Source: Hymenobacter sp. YC55 (GTDB lineage: Bacteria; Bacteroidota; Bacteroidia; Cytophagales; Hymenobacteraceae). From it: DNA of 64,000 nucleotides. This document shows positions 8,702 through 17,396 of this stretch, one piece after another (within the stretch, counting starts at the first letter, position 1; every line of letters starts with the position of its first letter). The stretch is taken from positions 310,001 through 374,000 of the forward strand of contig NZ_JARNTX010000004.1 of NCBI RefSeq assembly GCF_029433095.1. Reading direction: 5' to 3'. The position numbers and the translations under genes were made by a program. The notes beneath the pieces were generated by a model. It did not search any database, was not told the origin of the DNA, and saw only the letters and a program-made list of their open reading frames with translations.

Positions 8702-9280
8702 TTAAAACTGAACCGTTGGGGCTTTCTGCGAAGCTGGGTCGGCTTCGAAATACGGTTTCTCGGCAAAGCCGAACATGCCCGCAAACAGGTTGTTCGGAAA
8801 CGACTTCACAAAGCCGTTGTAGTCGTTGGTAGCAGTGTTGAACTTGTTGCGCTCCACGTTGATGCGGTTTTCGGTGCCTTCTATCTGGGCTTGCAGCTCC
8901 TGAAAGTTGGCATTGGCTTTTAGCTCCGGATAATTTTCCGATACCGCCAGCAACCTACCCAAGCCGCTGCTTAGTTGGCTTTGCGCGGCCTGAAACTTTT
9001 GCAGGTTTTCGGGGGTGAGCTGATCGGCCGAAATATTGACGCCCGTGGCGTTGGCGCGGGCCTGCACGACGGCTTCGAGCGTGCTTTTTTCGAAGTTGGC
9101 AGCGCCTTTTACGGTGTTTACAAGGTTGGGAATCAGGTCGGCACGGCGCTGATAAGCACTTTGCACGTTGGCCCATTGCGCTTTCACGGCTTGGTCGCGG
9201 CTAACCATGCCATTGTAGCCGCACGACGACTGCGAAAGAAGAATCACCAAACCGGCGAAGTAGAGAAGGAAACGTTTCAT
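8702..9280 (-). CDS. lemA: LemA family protein
   Basis: This 192-residue protein has an N-terminal signal with a lipobox-like SQSSC (Cys20), so it may be a lipoprotein. The LemA signature follows: YNGMVSRDQAVKAQWANVQSAYQRRADLIPNLVNTVKG, an early helix hairpin, and the later ENRINVERNKFNTATNDYN and FPNNLFAGMFGF blocks. LemA proteins are helical membrane-anchored proteins of unknown biochemical role, usually linked to TPM-domain genes. It is the first gene of the minus-strand lemA-TPM-TPM unit. An imperfect inverted repeat lies upstream. Confidence 0.92.
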   Translation of the reverse strand: MKRFLLYFAGLVILLSQSSCGYNGMVSRDQAVKAQWANVQSAYQRRADLIPNLVNTVKGAANFEKSTLEAVVQARANATGVNISADQLTPENLQKFQAAQSQLSSGLGRLLAVSENYPELKANANFQELQAQIEGTENRINVERNKFNTATNDYNGFVKSFPNNLFAGMFGFAEKPYFEADPASQKAPTVQF

Positions 9281-9302
9281 GAAGGAGAGAGTTGATGAAG
9301 TA

Positions 9303-9422
9303 GGAAATGGTGAAGTCGCGAAAATAGGAGAAAGTGAATTTAAGGTTCAACAGCGCGGCTACACAAGTAGCGCTGTGAATTGTTGAAAGCACCATCTGGC
9401 AATTTCACAACTTCACCTTTCT
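9303..9422. repeat. Imperfect inverted repeat upstream of lemA
   Basis: Words around GGTGAAGT at 9309-9316 pair with ACTTCACC at 9410-9417, with further matches of GAAA/TTTC on both sides. An inner hairpin (ACAGCGC...GCGCTGT) lies at about 9350-9377. The gap 9281-9519 otherwise shows no gene. Low sequence complexity resembles the other word-repeat hairpins in this window. Confidence 0.4.
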
Positions 9423-9519
9423 GTTGTGCCAAAGTACGAATTCACGCCGCAGCGGTTGTGTATGAAGCGGCTCCGGCCGCGATTCACTATTTTGCGGACT
9501 TACGCCACGCTTGTTGTTC

Positions 9520-10521
9520 ATGAAAGCCATTATTCCCGTCGCGGGTATTGGGTCGCGCCTGCGCCCGCACACGCATACCCAGCCGAAATCACTCGTGCCG
9601 GTGGCCGGCAACACTATCTTGGGGCACATCATCGACCGGCTTAGCGCGGCAGGTGTCCAAGAGTTTGTATTCATTATTGGTTACCTAGGCGAAAAGATAG
9701 AGAGCTACGTACGGCGCAGCTATCCGCAGATTCGCAGCTCGTTTGTGGTGCAGGAGCCCCGCGAAGGTATTGCCCACGCCCTCTGGCTGGCCCGCGACAC
9801 TTTCCGTGACCAAGCCGACGGCATCCTGATCCTGCTTGGCGATACCATAGTGGATGTAGACTTGCCGGCTATGATGCAGACGCCTGGCAACGTGCTGGCC
9901 GTGAAGGAGGTAAAAACGCCTTCGATGTTCGGCCTCGTGGAAACCGCCCTGAATGGCCGCGTCACGAAAGTGGTGGAGAAGCCGCGCATTCCGAAGTCCA
10001 ACTACGCCCTCGTTGGCCTCTATAAGATTGCCGACCCCAGTTGGCTGGCCAAGGCCCTGGAGCAGCTCATCGACCGGGACCAGCGCACGCACGGGGAGTT
10101 TCAGCTTACCGATGCGCTGATGCTCATGATTCAGGAGGGCGCCGAAATGACGACCACCTCGGTTGACAACTGGTTTGACTGCGGCCGCAAAGATTCGTTG
10201 CTCGAAGCCAATGCCCGCCTGCTCAACCGCCCCGAGTTCCTGGACCGCCGCGACTACCCCGAGTTTCCCGACACCATCATCATTCCGCCTGTCAGCATCG
10301 GAAAAGATTGTGAAATCTGTAACTCCATCATCGGGCCCAACGTGGCCATCGGCGACCGGACTATCGTGAAAAACACCATCCTGAGCGAGTCCATTATCGG
10401 CTCGTACAGCGAATTGCGCTCGGCCGTCATGCACGACTGTATTGTGGGTTCGGATGCTTCCTTTAAAGGAATGCGCCACAGCCTCAATATCGGCGACAAC
10501 ACCGAAATCGACTACAGCTAG
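9520..10521 (+). CDS. Sugar-phosphate nucleotidyltransferase
   Basis: This is a 333-residue protein with the NTP-transferase signature at the N-terminus (PVAGIGSRLRPHTHTQPKSL), the family motif for binding NTP and sugar-1-phosphate. LLGDTIVDVDL provides the metal-binding aspartate region, and VVEKP and GLYKI blocks follow. After residue about 245 the sequence becomes hexapeptide-like (IGPNVAIGDRTIVKNTI, SIIGSYSELRSAVMHDCIVG), a left-handed beta helix. It makes an NDP-sugar for glycan or polysaccharide synthesis; thymidylyl-, uridylyl- or guanylyl- specificity is not clear. The ATG at 9520 is chosen over an upstream TTG because the family starts MKAIIPVAG. Confidence 0.88.
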   Translation: MKAIIPVAGIGSRLRPHTHTQPKSLVPVAGNTILGHIIDRLSAAGVQEFVFIIGYLGEKIESYVRRSYPQIRSSFVVQEPREGIAHALWLARDTFRDQADGILILLGDTIVDVDLPAMMQTPGNVLAVKEVKTPSMFGLVETALNGRVTKVVEKPRIPKSNYALVGLYKIADPSWLAKALEQLIDRDQRTHGEFQLTDALMLMIQEGAEMTTTSVDNWFDCGRKDSLLEANARLLNRPEFLDRRDYPEFPDTIIIPPVSIGKDCEICNSIIGPNVAIGDRTIVKNTILSESIIGSYSELRSAVMHDCIVGSDASFKGMRHSLNIGDNTEIDYS

Positions 10522-10651
10522 CGGTTTGGGGCCACAATGCCTCGCGCTTAGCGGCCCGCTGCTCTAGTGGCTTGTCTGGCAATTAAGGCTAGCGCATCAC
10601 TAGGCTGTCTTTCGCGTATCAACCTTACTTCTGAAAACTACTTGCTTGCAT

Positions 10652-12136
10652 ATGATGCGTATTCTTCGTCGAACCACGGTTTTTTTTGCAGCCCTGCTGC
10701 TTACTGTTGCCGCTGGTAAGGCCCAAACGCCGCTTGGTCAGCCCTCGTTTGATGAGCAGAAAGTGCAGGTGTGGTGTGCTACGGCGAAGTTTGTGTACGA
10801 AGACAACGGCCGACCCAACCTGAAAAGTACGCTGCGCTGCGGCGGCTCCCTTAAGGAGTTTGAAAACAGCATCCGGGCCGATAGTCAACGGGTGTTTAGT
10901 GCGCTCTATCAGCCGCTGGAAGTGCGTGGCACCATCTACCGGGGGCTTGGGTCCAATCCGTCGCGCCTGCAAAAGCTGAAGACGGAAATCATCAGCCGCC
11001 TAAAATCTTCGCCGGCCCGCCGCGCCAATCCAGCCCGTATGCAACGTCTGGCCACGCTGGAAACTGCTCTTACCAACTACGTCGAGAACGGCACGCCCAT
11101 TGGCGACCAGCCCGAAGAAGAAACCGCCGAAGCTCTCGACACCGCCGCCGATACCGACGAAGCTGCGGCTGTAGAGTCGGGTGATGCCGGACTAGATGAA
11201 GCCGGGGTTGCCCGTCCAACGGAAGCAACGCGTGCGACGGGGGAGAGCTGGATCAACAAGTTTTTTGGTCCGCTGGCCCTCATCATGGCGCTGTTGAGCT
11301 TGGTGCTGTACGTGCTGATGCGCCGCAACATGGCCGTGTTTCAAAAAGAGCTGATTGGCCGCATGACGCAGCGGCAAGACGAAATAATGGCCTCGCGCCC
11401 CGCACCGGTGGCTGCTGCCGCTCCGGCGGTAGCGCAGCAGCTAACCCCTGAGCTTCAGCGCCAAGTGGAAGAACTGGTATTGCAGCGCGTAGAAGCCGAA
11501 CTAGCCAAGCGCGAAGTGCCTGCCCCGTCTGCCCCTGTGCCAGCGCCGCCAACACCGGAGCCACCACGCGTAACTGCGCTACCCGTTACGATAGTTGCCC
11601 CTGCTCCCCCACCGTTGTTGCAGGAACTCGAAGCTGCCGCGCCAGCGCCAGCTATTTCTTCTATTCAAGACACGCCCATCCCCATGACGGAGGTAGCTGG
11701 CCCGCCCGTGGTGATACCAGTAGGCTCACCGGCTACGGCTTTGCGCGAAGACTTTGAAAGTGTGGTGCCACCCGTGCACCTCCCCGACTCAGGCACCGTT
11801 GCCTCGCCCGAAACCATTATTCGCTTCGGTAAGGCCCCATTGAGTGGCGTGTTCCGGGACGAAGACTTCACGGATGAGCTGCAAGACGACACCGTCTACG
11901 AAATCTTTTTGGACCCGCAGTGGCCAGAACTAGCATCGTTTCAGGTTAGTCCCGAGCCAGCCGTTCAAACGTATCTGCTGCAAAGCGCACCGCCCGATTT
12001 GCTAGCCGCCGCCTGCGAGTATGAGCAGCCGACAGGACCCGTAGCCCAGATAATAACGCTAGAAGAAGGCATACTGCGCCGAGTAGAAGGCGTTTGGCAA
12101 GTCGAGCAGAAGGCCGTAGTGCAGTTCGAAGGGTAG
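10652..12136 (+). CDS. Conserved hypothetical membrane protein with Pro/Ala-rich region
   Basis: This protein of about 494 residues has a cleavable signal (FFAALLLTVAAGKAQ). An extracytoplasmic region rich in charged residues follows, containing two cysteines (VWCATAKF, LRCGG), then an acidic Ala/Glu stretch. A single membrane helix (ALIMALLSLVLYVLM, about residue 215) precedes a coiled-coil-prone part (QQLTPELQRQVEELVLQRVEAELAKRE), a proline/alanine linker and a compact C-terminal domain (FGKAPLSGVFRDEDF, TVYEIFLDPQWPELASF). I do not recognise the family. The topology suggests an envelope sensor or scaffold with a cytoplasmic C-terminal domain. The ATG at 10652 is chosen over a TTG six bases upstream. 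It has no same-strand close partner. Confidence 0.7.
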   Translation: MMRILRRTTVFFAALLLTVAAGKAQTPLGQPSFDEQKVQVWCATAKFVYEDNGRPNLKSTLRCGGSLKEFENSIRADSQRVFSALYQPLEVRGTIYRGLGSNPSRLQKLKTEIISRLKSSPARRANPARMQRLATLETALTNYVENGTPIGDQPEEETAEALDTAADTDEAAAVESGDAGLDEAGVARPTEATRATGESWINKFFGPLALIMALLSLVLYVLMRRNMAVFQKELIGRMTQRQDEIMASRPAPVAAAAPAVAQQLTPELQRQVEELVLQRVEAELAKREVPAPSAPVPAPPTPEPPRVTALPVTIVAPAPPPLLQELEAAAPAPAISSIQDTPIPMTEVAGPPVVIPVGSPATALREDFESVVPPVHLPDSGTVASPETIIRFGKAPLSGVFRDEDFTDELQDDTVYEIFLDPQWPELASFQVSPEPAVQTYLLQSAPPDLLAAACEYEQPTGPVAQIITLEEGILRRVEGVWQVEQKAVVQFEG

Positions 12137-12138
12137 CC

Positions 12139-12552
12139 TTACCGGTAGTTTTGGTAATGATATTTACCAGTGCCTAATTGATCGTCTTTGTTCAAATAGA
12201 CGATCCAATAATCGCCACCGCTCTCGTATCGCCAAGGGCCGCGCTCCTTTATCATCTGTCCTTGCCGCACCTCGTAGTAGTTGTCAGGCTTCAATTCAAG
12301 CAGGCAGCTAGAACAGCCAGGATAGGCGCTGAGTTGATAAACGCCAACCTTGCCGGTTTCTGCGCTCTGCTGGTTACGATAATTATTGCCTGCAAAGCAA
12401 GTAAACAATATTGCGCCAATGCTGGATCTTATCAAACAGCCTCTTTTCGCTGCGAAAGTAGCCGCCTCAAAAAAGCGTGCTATCCAATAAAGCATATAGC
12501 TACCAAGCACTGCGTAGATAAAGTAAACAATAGCAATGCCAAGAGCAGCCAT
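12139..12552 (-). CDS. Small hypothetical membrane protein
   Basis: This is a 137-residue protein with an N-terminal hydrophobic helix (IAIVYFIYAVLGSYMLYWI), a second weaker one (SIGAILFTCFAGNN) and a polar C-terminal part with LELKPDNYYEVRQGQ and ERGPWRYESGGDYWIVYL. The second half resembles small beta-rich domains that end many Bacteroidota proteins of the form 'L.L..D.tY.......G.W...gd.i.l'. Base composition is more A+T rich than its neighbours, so it may be a recent acquisition. It converges on the preceding gene, ending two bases from its stop. Function unknown. Confidence 0.6.
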   Translation of the reverse strand: MAALGIAIVYFIYAVLGSYMLYWIARFFEAATFAAKRGCLIRSSIGAILFTCFAGNNYRNQQSAETGKVGVYQLSAYPGCSSCLLELKPDNYYEVRQGQMIKERGPWRYESGGDYWIVYLNKDDQLGTGKYHYQNYR

Positions 12553-12652
12553 ATAAGGAAGTGAGAATGCTTTGCAACACTAGTATATCTACTCTATTGC
12601 AGTTGTAGAGGAATCCTTGATTTATCTTCGGGCCTTCCTTGTTATATCTTCC

Positions 12653-14830
12653 ATGCAAATACGGTTATTCCCGGCGCTGGCTCTCCTAGCGCTGGCAGGT
12701 TGCCGCTCGTCGCAAACTTATTCGCCGGGTGCCGAAACTTCCTCCATTCCTGCTTCTTCCCGCATTCCTGTGTTGTACCCCGAAACCCGCAAAGCCGACC
12801 AAGTCGACGACTACTTTGGTACGCCCGTACCCGACCCTTACCGCTGGCTCGAAGACCCCGACTCGCCGGAAACCAAGGCGTGGGTGACTGCCCAGAACAA
12901 GGTTTCGTTTGGCTATTTAGAGCAGATTCCGTTCCGCGCGAAAATCCGGGAGCGGCTCACTACCATCTGGAATTACGAGCGGTTTGGCGTGCCGCAAGAA
13001 GAAGGCGGCCAGCTCTACTACTCGAAAAACGACGGCCTGCAAAACCAAGCGGTGCTCTATACTCAGCAAGAGGGGCAGCAAGGCCAGCCCGAAGTACTGC
13101 TCGACCCCAATAAGTTTTCCGCAGATGGTACCACGGCCCTGGCCGGGACCTACTTCTCCAACGACCACCGCTACATGGCCTACGCCACGAGCGGCGGCGG
13201 CTCCGATTGGCAGCAGTACAAGGTAATGGACCTGAAAAGCCGGCTGCCGCTATCCGATGAACTGAACTGGGTGAAGGTATCGGGGGCGGCGTGGTACAAA
13301 GACGGCTTTTTCTACAGCCGCTACGATGCACCCAAGTCCGGCCAAAACAAGTTGGCTGGCAAAAACGAGTTCCACAAGGTGTACTACCACAAGCTAGGCA
13401 CGCCCCAAACCAAAGACCAGCTTGTGTACGAGGACCCGAAGATGCCGCTGGGCTTCCGCATGGCAGGCACCACCGAAGACGAACGGTTTCTGGTGCTCTA
13501 CCTCACCGACGGCAAAGCCGATGGCAACCGCCTCTCCGTCCGCGACCTAACCGACCCCAAGCAGGCCGACACATTCACGCCGCTCATCAGCAGCTACGAA
13601 CACAACAACTCCGTAATCGGCAACATCGGAGGGCAATTGCTGGTGCTTACCGACTACAAAGCGCCCCGCTTCCGGGTGGTCCTTATCGACCCCAAAAAGC
13701 CGCAGGAAGCTAATTGGAAAGAGGTATTGCCCCAGACCGAGCAGAAGCTGGAAGGCGTTGATCAGGTGGGCGGCTACTTAGTGGCGTCGTATTTGAAAGA
13801 TGCCAGCAGCAACATCAAGGTCTTCACCGAAACCGGCGAGTTCAAGCACGATGTAGCCCTGCCCGCCATTGGCACCGCCGCCGGGTTCGGGGGCAAGCGC
13901 GATTCGAAGTCGGTGTACTACGCCTTCACGTCGTTCACGTACCCAACCACCATCTATAAGTATGACCTGGCCAGCAACACCAGTACGGTGTTTCAAGCGC
14001 CCAAAGTCGACGTGAAGCCCCAGGACTACGTGACCTCGCAGGTGTTCTACGCCAGCAAGGACGGCACCAAGATTCCGATGTTTATCACGCACAAGAAGGG
14101 GGTGAAGCTCAATGGGCAGAATCCTACCTATCTGTACGCCTACGGTGGGTTCAACGTGTCGCTCACGCCCTCGTTCTCGGTGGCCCGCATGCTGTGGCTG
14201 GAAAACGGTGGGGTGCTAGCCATTCCCAACTTACGGGGCGGCGGCGAGTACGGCGAAGACTGGCACAAAGCCGGCATGACGCCCAACAAGCAAAACGTGT
14301 TCGACGATTTCATAGCCGCCGCCGAATACCTGAAGGTGCAAGGCTACACCAATACCAATCGGCTGGCCATTGCTGGCGGCTCGAACGGCGGCCTGCTGGT
14401 AGGCGCTACCATGACCCAGCGCCCCGATTTGTGCGGCGTGGCCTTCCCGGCCGTGGGCGTAATGGACATGCTGCGCTATCAGAAGTTCACCATCGGTTGG
14501 AACTGGGCGCCCGAATACGGCACTTCCGACACGTACGCCCAGTTTCAGAACCTGTACAAGTTCTCGCCGCTGCACAATCTGAAGCGTGCTGCTTACCCCG
14601 CCACCATGATAACCACCGCCGACCACGACGACCGGGTGGTGCCCGCGCACTCGTTTAAGTTTGCTGCGGCTCTGCAAGTTGCCAACACCGGCCCGCGGCC
14701 CCAGCTTATTCGGGTGGATGTAAATGCCGGCCACGGAGCAGGCAAAAGCACCAAGCTTCAAATAGAGGAATGGGCCGATATTTGGTCGTTTGCGTACTTC
14801 AACATGGGTGTTACTCCCTACAAGAAGTAA
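12653..14830 (+). CDS. Prolyl oligopeptidase family serine peptidase, lipoprotein
   Basis: This is a 725-residue S9A peptidase. The start at 12653 gives a lipoprotein signal (LALLALAGC); the longer frame begins at a TTG. Residues about 50-440 form the beta-propeller part, beginning with the family motif VPDPYRWLEDPDSPETKAWV. The alpha/beta-hydrolase domain carries the nucleophile in GGSNGG (Ser577), the acid in DHDDRV (about 657-662) and His694 in AGHGAG. It cleaves peptides after proline; the lipid anchor places it in the periplasm or outer membrane, where it would process peptides for uptake. A weak promoter-like TATCTTCG lies about 25 bp upstream. Confidence 0.93.
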   Translation: MQIRLFPALALLALAGCRSSQTYSPGAETSSIPASSRIPVLYPETRKADQVDDYFGTPVPDPYRWLEDPDSPETKAWVTAQNKVSFGYLEQIPFRAKIRERLTTIWNYERFGVPQEEGGQLYYSKNDGLQNQAVLYTQQEGQQGQPEVLLDPNKFSADGTTALAGTYFSNDHRYMAYATSGGGSDWQQYKVMDLKSRLPLSDELNWVKVSGAAWYKDGFFYSRYDAPKSGQNKLAGKNEFHKVYYHKLGTPQTKDQLVYEDPKMPLGFRMAGTTEDERFLVLYLTDGKADGNRLSVRDLTDPKQADTFTPLISSYEHNNSVIGNIGGQLLVLTDYKAPRFRVVLIDPKKPQEANWKEVLPQTEQKLEGVDQVGGYLVASYLKDASSNIKVFTETGEFKHDVALPAIGTAAGFGGKRDSKSVYYAFTSFTYPTTIYKYDLASNTSTVFQAPKVDVKPQDYVTSQVFYASKDGTKIPMFITHKKGVKLNGQNPTYLYAYGGFNVSLTPSFSVARMLWLENGGVLAIPNLRGGGEYGEDWHKAGMTPNKQNVFDDFIAAAEYLKVQGYTNTNRLAIAGGSNGGLLVGATMTQRPDLCGVAFPAVGVMDMLRYQKFTIGWNWAPEYGTSDTYAQFQNLYKFSPLHNLKRAAYPATMITTADHDDRVVPAHSFKFAAALQVANTGPRPQLIRVDVNAGHGAGKSTKLQIEEWADIWSFAYFNMGVTPYKK

Positions 14831-14963
14831 GTGCAAGCGCGCCTAAGGAAATGCTTTGTTGGCAGAGTGGCGCGCTAAAGGACAGCCTGAAGAGTATAAA
14901 ACTCGTAGAAGGCATTCACGGCTTGGTTCGTATCTTCGCGGCCACATCGCGCGTTACTAGCTC

Positions 14964-14971
14964 TACTTTTG
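14964..14971 (+). promoter_or_regulatory. Possible -7 box before the small lipoprotein gene
   Basis: TACTTTTG is an exact TAnnTTTG match but lies only 8 nt from the ATG at 14980 and no TTG is seen 17-20 nt upstream. It would give an almost leaderless transcript, so it may be a chance match. Confidence 0.3.
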
Positions 14972-14979
14972 GTTTTCAC

Positions 14980-15210
14980 ATGAAAAAAACGTTTCTGCTC
15001 GGTCTGTTGGCCGCTTCGCTGATGCTGTCCGCTACGTCGTGCAGCAACCCCGATTTCACTAGAGGTGAGGAAATGGCTACCAAGCCGCTGCCCCCCATCC
15101 CGGCCGCTCCCGACACCAATGGCGGTCAAGCCGCTCCAAATCCGGCTACCCGCGAGCTTACCGCGCCAAACGCCACCGAAGACATCAAGAAGATGCAGCC
15201 GGTGATGTAA
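14980..15210 (+). CDS. Small lipoprotein, unknown function
   Basis: This is a 76-residue protein starting MKKTFLLGLLAAS with a signal peptide ending in a lipobox-like SATSC (Cys22). The mature part is short, Pro/Ala/Asn-rich and probably disordered (PLPPIPAAPDTNGGQAAP), ending KKMQPVM. The longer reading frame starting at 14770 overlaps the prolyl oligopeptidase gene and lacks a sensible start, so the ATG at 14980 is preferred. A strong terminator hairpin follows directly. Function unknown. Confidence 0.7.
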   Translation: MKKTFLLGLLAASLMLSATSCSNPDFTRGEEMATKPLPPIPAAPDTNGGQAAPNPATRELTAPNATEDIKKMQPVM

Positions 15211-15224
15211 ATAAAGAATAGCAA

Positions 15225-15275
15225 GAAAAAAGAATGAGCAATGGCCAATTGAGCGCCGTTGCTCATTCTTTTTTC
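15225..15275 (+). terminator. Intrinsic terminator after the small lipoprotein gene
   Basis: Perfect 17-bp arms (15225-15241 and 15259-15275) end in a T-run on the plus strand, 14 bp past the stop codon. Confidence 0.85.
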
Positions 15276-15319
15276 CACTAAAGTCTCCTTACTTCCTGTC
15301 TTTACTTCCTTGTTGACTT

Positions 15320-15826
15320 ATGAACATTCGTCGTGGCCGCGAGGCCGATTTGCCTCAGGTATTAGGCCTGATTCAGGAATTAGCGGTGTATGAGCGCGCT
15401 CCGCACGAAGTCACAAACACGCTGGCCGACATGCAGCGTGACGGATTCGGGCCGGACGCTATTTTCAAGTTTTTCGTGGCCGAGCAGCCCGACGGCAAAA
15501 TCATTGGCATTTCGCTCTACTACACGGCGTATTCCACTTGGAAAGGCCGGATGCTGTTTCTGGAAGACTTGGTGGTAACCGAAGAGGCACGCGGCACAGG
15601 CATTGGCAAGCAGCTCTTTGATGCTGTAGTAGCAGAAGCGCGCCACACCGGGGCTAACCGCATGAAGTGGCAAGTGCTGGAGTGGAACGAGCCGGCCATT
15701 GGCTTCTACAAGCGCATCGGCGCCAACCTCGACCCCGAATGGCTGAACGGCAATCTGAATGCTGAACAGCTGCAAGCCTATACCTGCGCGCCCGGCGTGG
15801 AAGCAGTAGTAACATCCAGTAAGTAG
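15320..15826 (+). CDS. GNAT family N-acetyltransferase (diamine acetyltransferase-like)
   Basis: This is a 168-residue single GNAT domain. It starts NIRRGREADLPQVLGLIQEL, the usual beta1-alpha1 of the family. The acetyl-CoA motif A is LEDLVVTEEARGTGIGKQL (RGTGIG pyrophosphate loop), followed by WQVLEWNEPAIGFYKRIGA (motif B). The WKGRMLFLEDL and ERAPHEV segments resemble spermidine/spermine or thialysine acetyltransferases, so a small amine is the likely acceptor. It transfers an acetyl group in the cytoplasm. It stands between two terminators and is probably transcribed alone. Confidence 0.88.
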   Translation: MNIRRGREADLPQVLGLIQELAVYERAPHEVTNTLADMQRDGFGPDAIFKFFVAEQPDGKIIGISLYYTAYSTWKGRMLFLEDLVVTEEARGTGIGKQLFDAVVAEARHTGANRMKWQVLEWNEPAIGFYKRIGANLDPEWLNGNLNAEQLQAYTCAPGVEAVVTSSK

Positions 15827-15870
15827 CAGATACCAGCAAGCTTGCCTGACCACAGCGCAAGCACAAAAAG

Positions 15871-15902
15871 CAGAAAGCCACCTCGGCCGAGGTGGCTTTC
15901 TG
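15871..15902. terminator. Bidirectional terminator between convergent genes
   Basis: A perfect 32-nt palindrome (arms 15871-15886 and 15887-15902) lies between the GNAT gene and the DUF4286 gene. A-rich and T-containing flanks are compatible with termination from both sides. Confidence 0.8.
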
Positions 15903-15940
15903 TGTATAGAAGGAAGTCAGGTAGAGTGCCTCAGAAACGG

Positions 15941-16243
15941 CTAGCTTACCACCTCCAGCATAGTGCGGAACGAAGCGTAGCGTCCACCAAATTGTCGCTC
16001 GATGTCTTTGCGCAGGGCCGGGGCCGCCACGTTCTGGTATTCTTCCAGTTGATCTAGGCTCACACAATAGTATTGTGCGGCGTAAGTGATGCCATCATCT
16101 TCCTCGTTGAGCAAGCGGCAAAGCTGGCTTCTAACAAAGAAGCCAGTAGCCATTACCTCGGGCATGTGCGTGTCGCGCATGTAGGTTACCCACTGCTCGG
16201 CTATTTCGGGGTCGAGGCTGGTCGTGACGTTGTAAAGTATCAT
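15941..16243 (-). CDS. DUF4286 family protein
   Basis: This is a 100-residue protein that starts MILYNVTTSLDPEIAEQWVTYM and contains HMPEVMATGFF and YYCVSLDQLEEYQ. It matches the DUF4286 family of small Bacteroidota proteins, a ferredoxin-like dimeric alpha-beta barrel by fold prediction in related families. The ATG at 16243 is chosen over an upstream one at 16324 because the family begins at MILYN. It is cytoplasmic, without a signal. Function unknown. It converges with the GNAT gene across a shared terminator. Confidence 0.85.
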   Translation of the reverse strand: MILYNVTTSLDPEIAEQWVTYMRDTHMPEVMATGFFVRSQLCRLLNEEDDGITYAAQYYCVSLDQLEEYQNVAAPALRKDIERQFGGRYASFRTMLEVVS

Positions 16244-16392
16244 AGAAAAGTAGAGTCTTGGTTGGTAGAAAGCCTGCGGATGGCCAAACAAGAAACCGGA
16301 GCAGAGTGGTCTTGTGAAATCCACAGACTAACATAACGCAAAAGTCGGCCAAAAAATCCAAGCTTCGAGTTCTGCGGCTTCATGTAACCAAA

Positions 16393-16842
16393 TCAAACCC
16401 GCATGTGGTCGAAATGGAAGTCTTGGATGCGGGCTTGAATGTCTTTTGAAGACAGCTTTTCGCGGATAGCGGCTTGCACTAGGTCAGGCAGTTCGGCATT
16501 GCCAGCGAACCGTAAGGCTAGTATCTGGCTGAGCTGCAACTGGCTTTCCAGGGGCCGCAAGCTTTGACCAGTGGCTTCAAAATATTGCTGGCGTACCTCC
16601 AGCCTGATTATCCGGTCCTGAAGCATGAGGGCGTAGTGCTGGCGCAGCATCAGTAGTACACCAAGGCTGACCACGGCCAGCGCCATGAGCGTAAACCACA
16701 GCCGCGAAATTTCGGTGTCGTCGCCGGCTACGGTGGTGTAGCGGCGGATGCTATAGAGCGTCACGATGAACAGGGCAGGCAGCAGCACGAAGTGGTGCCA
16801 CACGTAGTACATGGGCTTGTTTTTGGTTGGTTGGGTAGCCAT
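16393..16842 (-). CDS. DUF6526 family membrane protein
   Basis: This is a 149-residue protein with two membrane helices (HHFVLLPALFIVTLYSI and LWFTLMALAVVSLGVLLML) and the conserved RQHYALMLQDRIIRLEVRQQ stretch leading into a cytoplasmic helical tail (LRFAGNAELPDLVQAA). This pattern matches the DUF6526 family. Function unknown; an inner membrane location is predicted. It is followed by the DUF4286 gene on the same strand 149 bp away, and an upstream terminator separates it from the coiled-coil gene. Confidence 0.78.
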   Translation of the reverse strand: MATQPTKNKPMYYVWHHFVLLPALFIVTLYSIRRYTTVAGDDTEISRLWFTLMALAVVSLGVLLMLRQHYALMLQDRIIRLEVRQQYFEATGQSLRPLESQLQLSQILALRFAGNAELPDLVQAAIREKLSSKDIQARIQDFHFDHMRV

Positions 16843-16876
16843 AAGGAACAGAGCTTGAAGAAAGAGGTAGACACAA

Positions 16877-16903
16877 AAAACTCCGGCAATAAGCCGGAGT
16901 TTT
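16877..16903 (-). terminator. Intrinsic terminator of the coiled-coil gene
   Basis: 11-bp perfect arms (16877-16887, 16893-16903) around a 5-nt loop, with a T-run when read on the minus strand, lie 38 bp past the coiled-coil gene's stop. Confidence 0.85.
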
Positions 16904-16940
16904 CACAGATAAATCAGGACGGAAAGCAAGCGGGTATTAG

Positions 16941-17336
16941 CTACGATTTAGCGGCTTTGGCTGCTTTCTTGGCTTCGCGGGCCCGGCGCTTTTCTTCGCT
17001 GGCCGTTTGCTTGGCTAGTTTCTCCTGACGCTTAGCTTCTTTGGCGGCATCTTTCTGGCGGTTTAGCTCCAGTTTTTGCTCTTTCATCTGCCGCTTCTGC
17101 TCGCGCAAAGCGTTCTTCTGATCTTTGAGCTGGTCTTCGGAGGCATCTACGCTTTTGCGCGATGAGGCCGTTTGTTGTTTTTGCGCGTCGAGAGTGGCTT
17201 TGGCATCGGCAGCGCGTTGCTTTTGCTGTTCCAGACGTATTTGAGCGGAATCTGCTGCGGTTGTGGTTTGAGCCTGGCCACTATGACTGCTCACGATACC
17301 AACTGCAAAGGCGAAAATGGCGAGGATCTTTTTCAT
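16941..17336 (-). CDS. Exported Lys/Gln-rich coiled-coil protein
   Basis: This is a 131-residue protein with a signal peptide ending SGQAQ. The rest is almost entirely helical and charged (QLKDQKNALREQKRQMKEQK, AKEAKRQEKLAKQ), ending in a Lys/Ala-rich tail. It is therefore an exported coiled coil of extreme basicity. No enzymatic motif is visible, and similarity searches with such composition would give misleading hits. It may bind an acidic envelope polymer, but that is a guess. It has its own terminator downstream. Confidence 0.7.
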   Translation of the reverse strand: MKKILAIFAFAVGIVSSHSGQAQTTTAADSAQIRLEQQKQRAADAKATLDAQKQQTASSRKSVDASEDQLKDQKNALREQKRQMKEQKLELNRQKDAAKEAKRQEKLAKQTASEEKRRAREAKKAAKAAKS

Positions 17337-17396
17337 GATAACTTGTGGTTAAGTTCGTTGATACGTCTCGCCGTTATCAAAGTTGAATATATCGTG

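Noticed and set aside
14770..14979. Upstream extension of the small lipoprotein frame
   Set aside because: It overlaps the prolyl oligopeptidase gene, starts at an unlikely codon and would bury a good signal peptide at residue 71.
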